This document shows positions 62,658 to 64,000 of a DNA stretch of 64,000 nucleotides, piece after piece (the first letter of the stretch is position 1; every line of letters starts with the position of its first letter). A program made the translations under genes and the position numbers. The DNA is taken from assembly GCF_023074075.1 (NCBI RefSeq), contig NZ_JADPKT010000012.1, positions 1 to 64,000 on the forward strand, in the 5' to 3' direction. This stretch comes from Bradyrhizobium sp. 138 (GTDB lineage Bacteria; Pseudomonadota; Alphaproteobacteria; Rhizobiales; Xanthobacteraceae). The notes under the pieces were generated by a model. That model did not search any database. It saw only the letters and a list, made by a program, of their open reading frames with translations, and was not told the origin of the DNA.

Positions 62658-63335
62658 ATGAGACGGTTTCTGTCGGGAGCGTTGCCGTTCTACGCGCTGG
62701 CCGGATTGGCCATGTGCATGTACCTCGTTCTGTACCGGACGAGCCTGTTCGATCTGAACGCGATTGTCCATGGCGCGGCCGGGTCGGCATGGTTTCCGGG
62801 CTTCATGTTCGCCTGCGTGCTGCTGGAGGCGATCTTCCCGTATTTCGGCTATTTCCCCGGCACCGCGCTGATCCTGATGTCGGTGACGCTCAATCCGAAG
62901 GCCGTGGACGGCTCCGTCTTCATCGTGGCGTGGCTCGCCATCGTGCTGGGCGCCGTTGTCAGCTACGGACAGGCTCGTTTCTTCAGGCCGTTCCTGCAGC
63001 GCGTAGCCTCAAAGGCGGCCTTAAGCCGCTGCGAGTCCTTGTTCGATGCCTACGGTCCCTACGCGCGCATTGCGTTGTTCGTTCATCCCAACGCCAGCGC
63101 AATGTATTTCACCGCGCTCGGACTCCTCGGCCGCAACCTGACGCGCGAGCTCGCTTATCTCTGCGTGGGTGCCGCGGCCGCCGTGGGCATTCTGTTCATC
63201 ATCGTGACCAGACTGGTGTCGTCCGTCGGCCCCACCGACGATGGCGAATTGCAGGTGCTGCTGGCCGCCGCGCTGGCCGCCCTCGGGACCCTGGTCGGTC
63301 TCTACACGGCGTGGCGGCCAGAGCGGGCGGTGTAG
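62658..63335 (+). CDS. DedA-like multipass membrane protein
   Basis: 225 aa with about six hydrophobic segments. Motifs FPYFGYFPGTALILMSVTL, GPYARIALFVHPNASAMYFT and GAVVSYGQARFFRPFLQ resemble VTT/DedA-type membrane proteins. I am not sure of the family. Its ATG is preceded by a region with a fragment of repeat family H. Confidence 0.6.
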   Translation: MRRFLSGALPFYALAGLAMCMYLVLYRTSLFDLNAIVHGAAGSAWFPGFMFACVLLEAIFPYFGYFPGTALILMSVTLNPKAVDGSVFIVAWLAIVLGAVVSYGQARFFRPFLQRVASKAALSRCESLFDAYGPYARIALFVHPNASAMYFTALGLLGRNLTRELAYLCVGAAAAVGILFIIVTRLVSSVGPTDDGELQVLLAAALAALGTLVGLYTAWRPERAV

Positions 63336-63353
63336 AGCTTTTCGTCTCGTGCG

Positions 63354-64000
63354 CTACTCCTCCGGCAGCTCGACTCCTGTTAGCTTGCTCAATTGACCGA
63401 TGAGCGCGTCCTGAAACTTCGGATCGGTCGCTTCACTCGCCGGCTGCTGCTGCGCGAGATGATGCCAATAGCGCCCCGTCACCAAGGCGGCGGGATCCTT
63501 GCTCACCGCCAGCCAGGTTTGCGTCCGTTGTCCGGTGTCGATATCGACCGGCGCGCCCGCGCCGCCCATCTTCGTGCGCACCCAGCCGGGATCGACGGCG
63601 TTGCTCAGGACTTTTGGCCAACGCCGCGCCAGCGCGAAGGCGAGCGCGACCATTTGCAGCTTGCTCTCGGCATAGGCCTTGGCCGCATCCCAGGGACGCC
63701 TGGTCCAGTCGAGGTCGTCGAGCGAATTCTCTCCACCCCGGTGCAAACCGCTGCTGAGATACACCAATCGGCCCGGACGTTCGATCAGGGCCGTCAGCAT
63801 GTAGGGCGCAAGCGTATTGATGGCCAGAGTTTCGGCATGGCCTTCCGGCGTCGCGCCGCGGCCGGGCCGCGTGTAGACGCCGGCGTTGTGAATGACCGCA
63901 TCCATGCGTCCGATCGCGTTGACCTGATCGGCGATAGCCTTCGTCTCGGCCGCGCTTCTGAGATCGCCGACCACGATCCCTCGGCAATTTGACTTCAGCG
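63354..64000 (-). CDS. SDR-family oxidoreductase, 5' end beyond the window
   Basis: About 215 residues are visible; the frame is open to the right edge (…IVVGDLRS). The missing N-terminus would carry the TGxxxGxG cofactor motif. Seen here: AVIHNAGVYTRP (NAG motif), LVYLSSGLHRGG (catalytic Ser), YAESKLQ (YxxxK) and NAVDPGWVRTKMGG. Substrate unknown. Confidence 0.88.
   Translation of the reverse strand, partial: LKSNCRGIVVGDLRSAAETKAIADQVNAIGRMDAVIHNAGVYTRPGRGATPEGHAETLAINTLAPYMLTALIERPGRLVYLSSGLHRGGENSLDDLDWTRRPWDAAKAYAESKLQMVALAFALARRWPKVLSNAVDPGWVRTKMGGAGAPVDIDTGQRTQTWLAVSKDPAALVTGRYWHHLAQQQPASEATDPKFQDALIGQLSKLTGVELPEE

Overview
This window looks like chromosomal DNA from a Bradyrhizobium-type alphaproteobacterium (Nitrobacteraceae). 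I infer this from very high GC, strong G/C bias at third codon positions, the gene repertoire (type-A PutA without a DNA-binding domain plus a divergent Lrp/AsnC regulator, SorAB sulfite dehydrogenase, CYP153 P450s, many acyl-CoA dehydrogenases, CaiB CoA-transferases and SDRs) and the many short palindromic intergenic repeats. No database search was possible, so product names rest on motifs, length and context. No tRNA, rRNA, CRISPR array, intact insertion sequence or prophage was seen.

Layout. 0-5 kb: the RNA-binding protein Tex, a small secreted Gly/His-rich protein, and an OmpR/EnvZ-type two-component pair. 5-6.4 kb: a minus-strand pair in which an HtrA-like protein without catalytic His and Ser overlaps a short LuxR-type regulator. 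6.5-12.2 kb: VOC dioxygenase-like protein, DapA-family aldolase, an intact HtrA protease, and a stand-alone molybdenum hydroxylase large subunit. 12.3-15.6 kb: an operon of enoyl-CoA hydratase and two dissimilar acyl-CoA dehydrogenases, possibly a heteromeric pair. 15.7-21 kb: lemA with two TPM-domain genes, and envelope or hypothetical proteins. 21-27 kb: GST, CoA-transferase, putA/putR with twin candidate operator boxes, cspA. 27-31 kb: SorAB and a membrane adenylate cyclase with a cytochrome-b-like anchor and a [2Fe-2S] domain. 31-36 kb: a GT39 glycosyltransferase bracketed by inverted repeats, the YcjX/YcjF pair, a hemolysin III-like protein.

36-47.5 kb is a catabolic zone. It holds two SDRs, a MarR regulator with a perfect 23-bp palindromic operator, a benzoylformate decarboxylase, a LysR-controlled acyl-CoA dehydrogenase / CoA-transferase / dehydratase operon, and two tandem CYP153 terminal hydroxylases. 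47.8-50 kb: a DUF898 membrane protein and an M48 peptidase. 50-53.3 kb is the most interesting locus: a three-gene operon (GTP cyclohydrolase II-like URC1, DUF1688 URC4, uracil phosphoribosyltransferase) that matches the URC pyrimidine-catabolism pathway known from yeast. Its phosphoribosyltransferase lacks the canonical PRPP-loop aspartate, and a terminator-like hairpin sits in the leader.

53.6-64 kb: threonine synthase-like enzyme, DUF2927 protein, L,D-transpeptidase, a second ThDP enzyme, a possible PD-(D/E)XK-like protein, then a poorer-coding stretch with small secreted proteins and a DUF3551-like pseudogene broken by an amber codon. The window ends with a GreA/GreB-like protein, a DedA-like membrane protein and an SDR cut by the right edge.

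About fourteen extragenic palindromic elements of at least eight sequence families sit between the genes. Some supply a start or stop codon to the adjacent gene.
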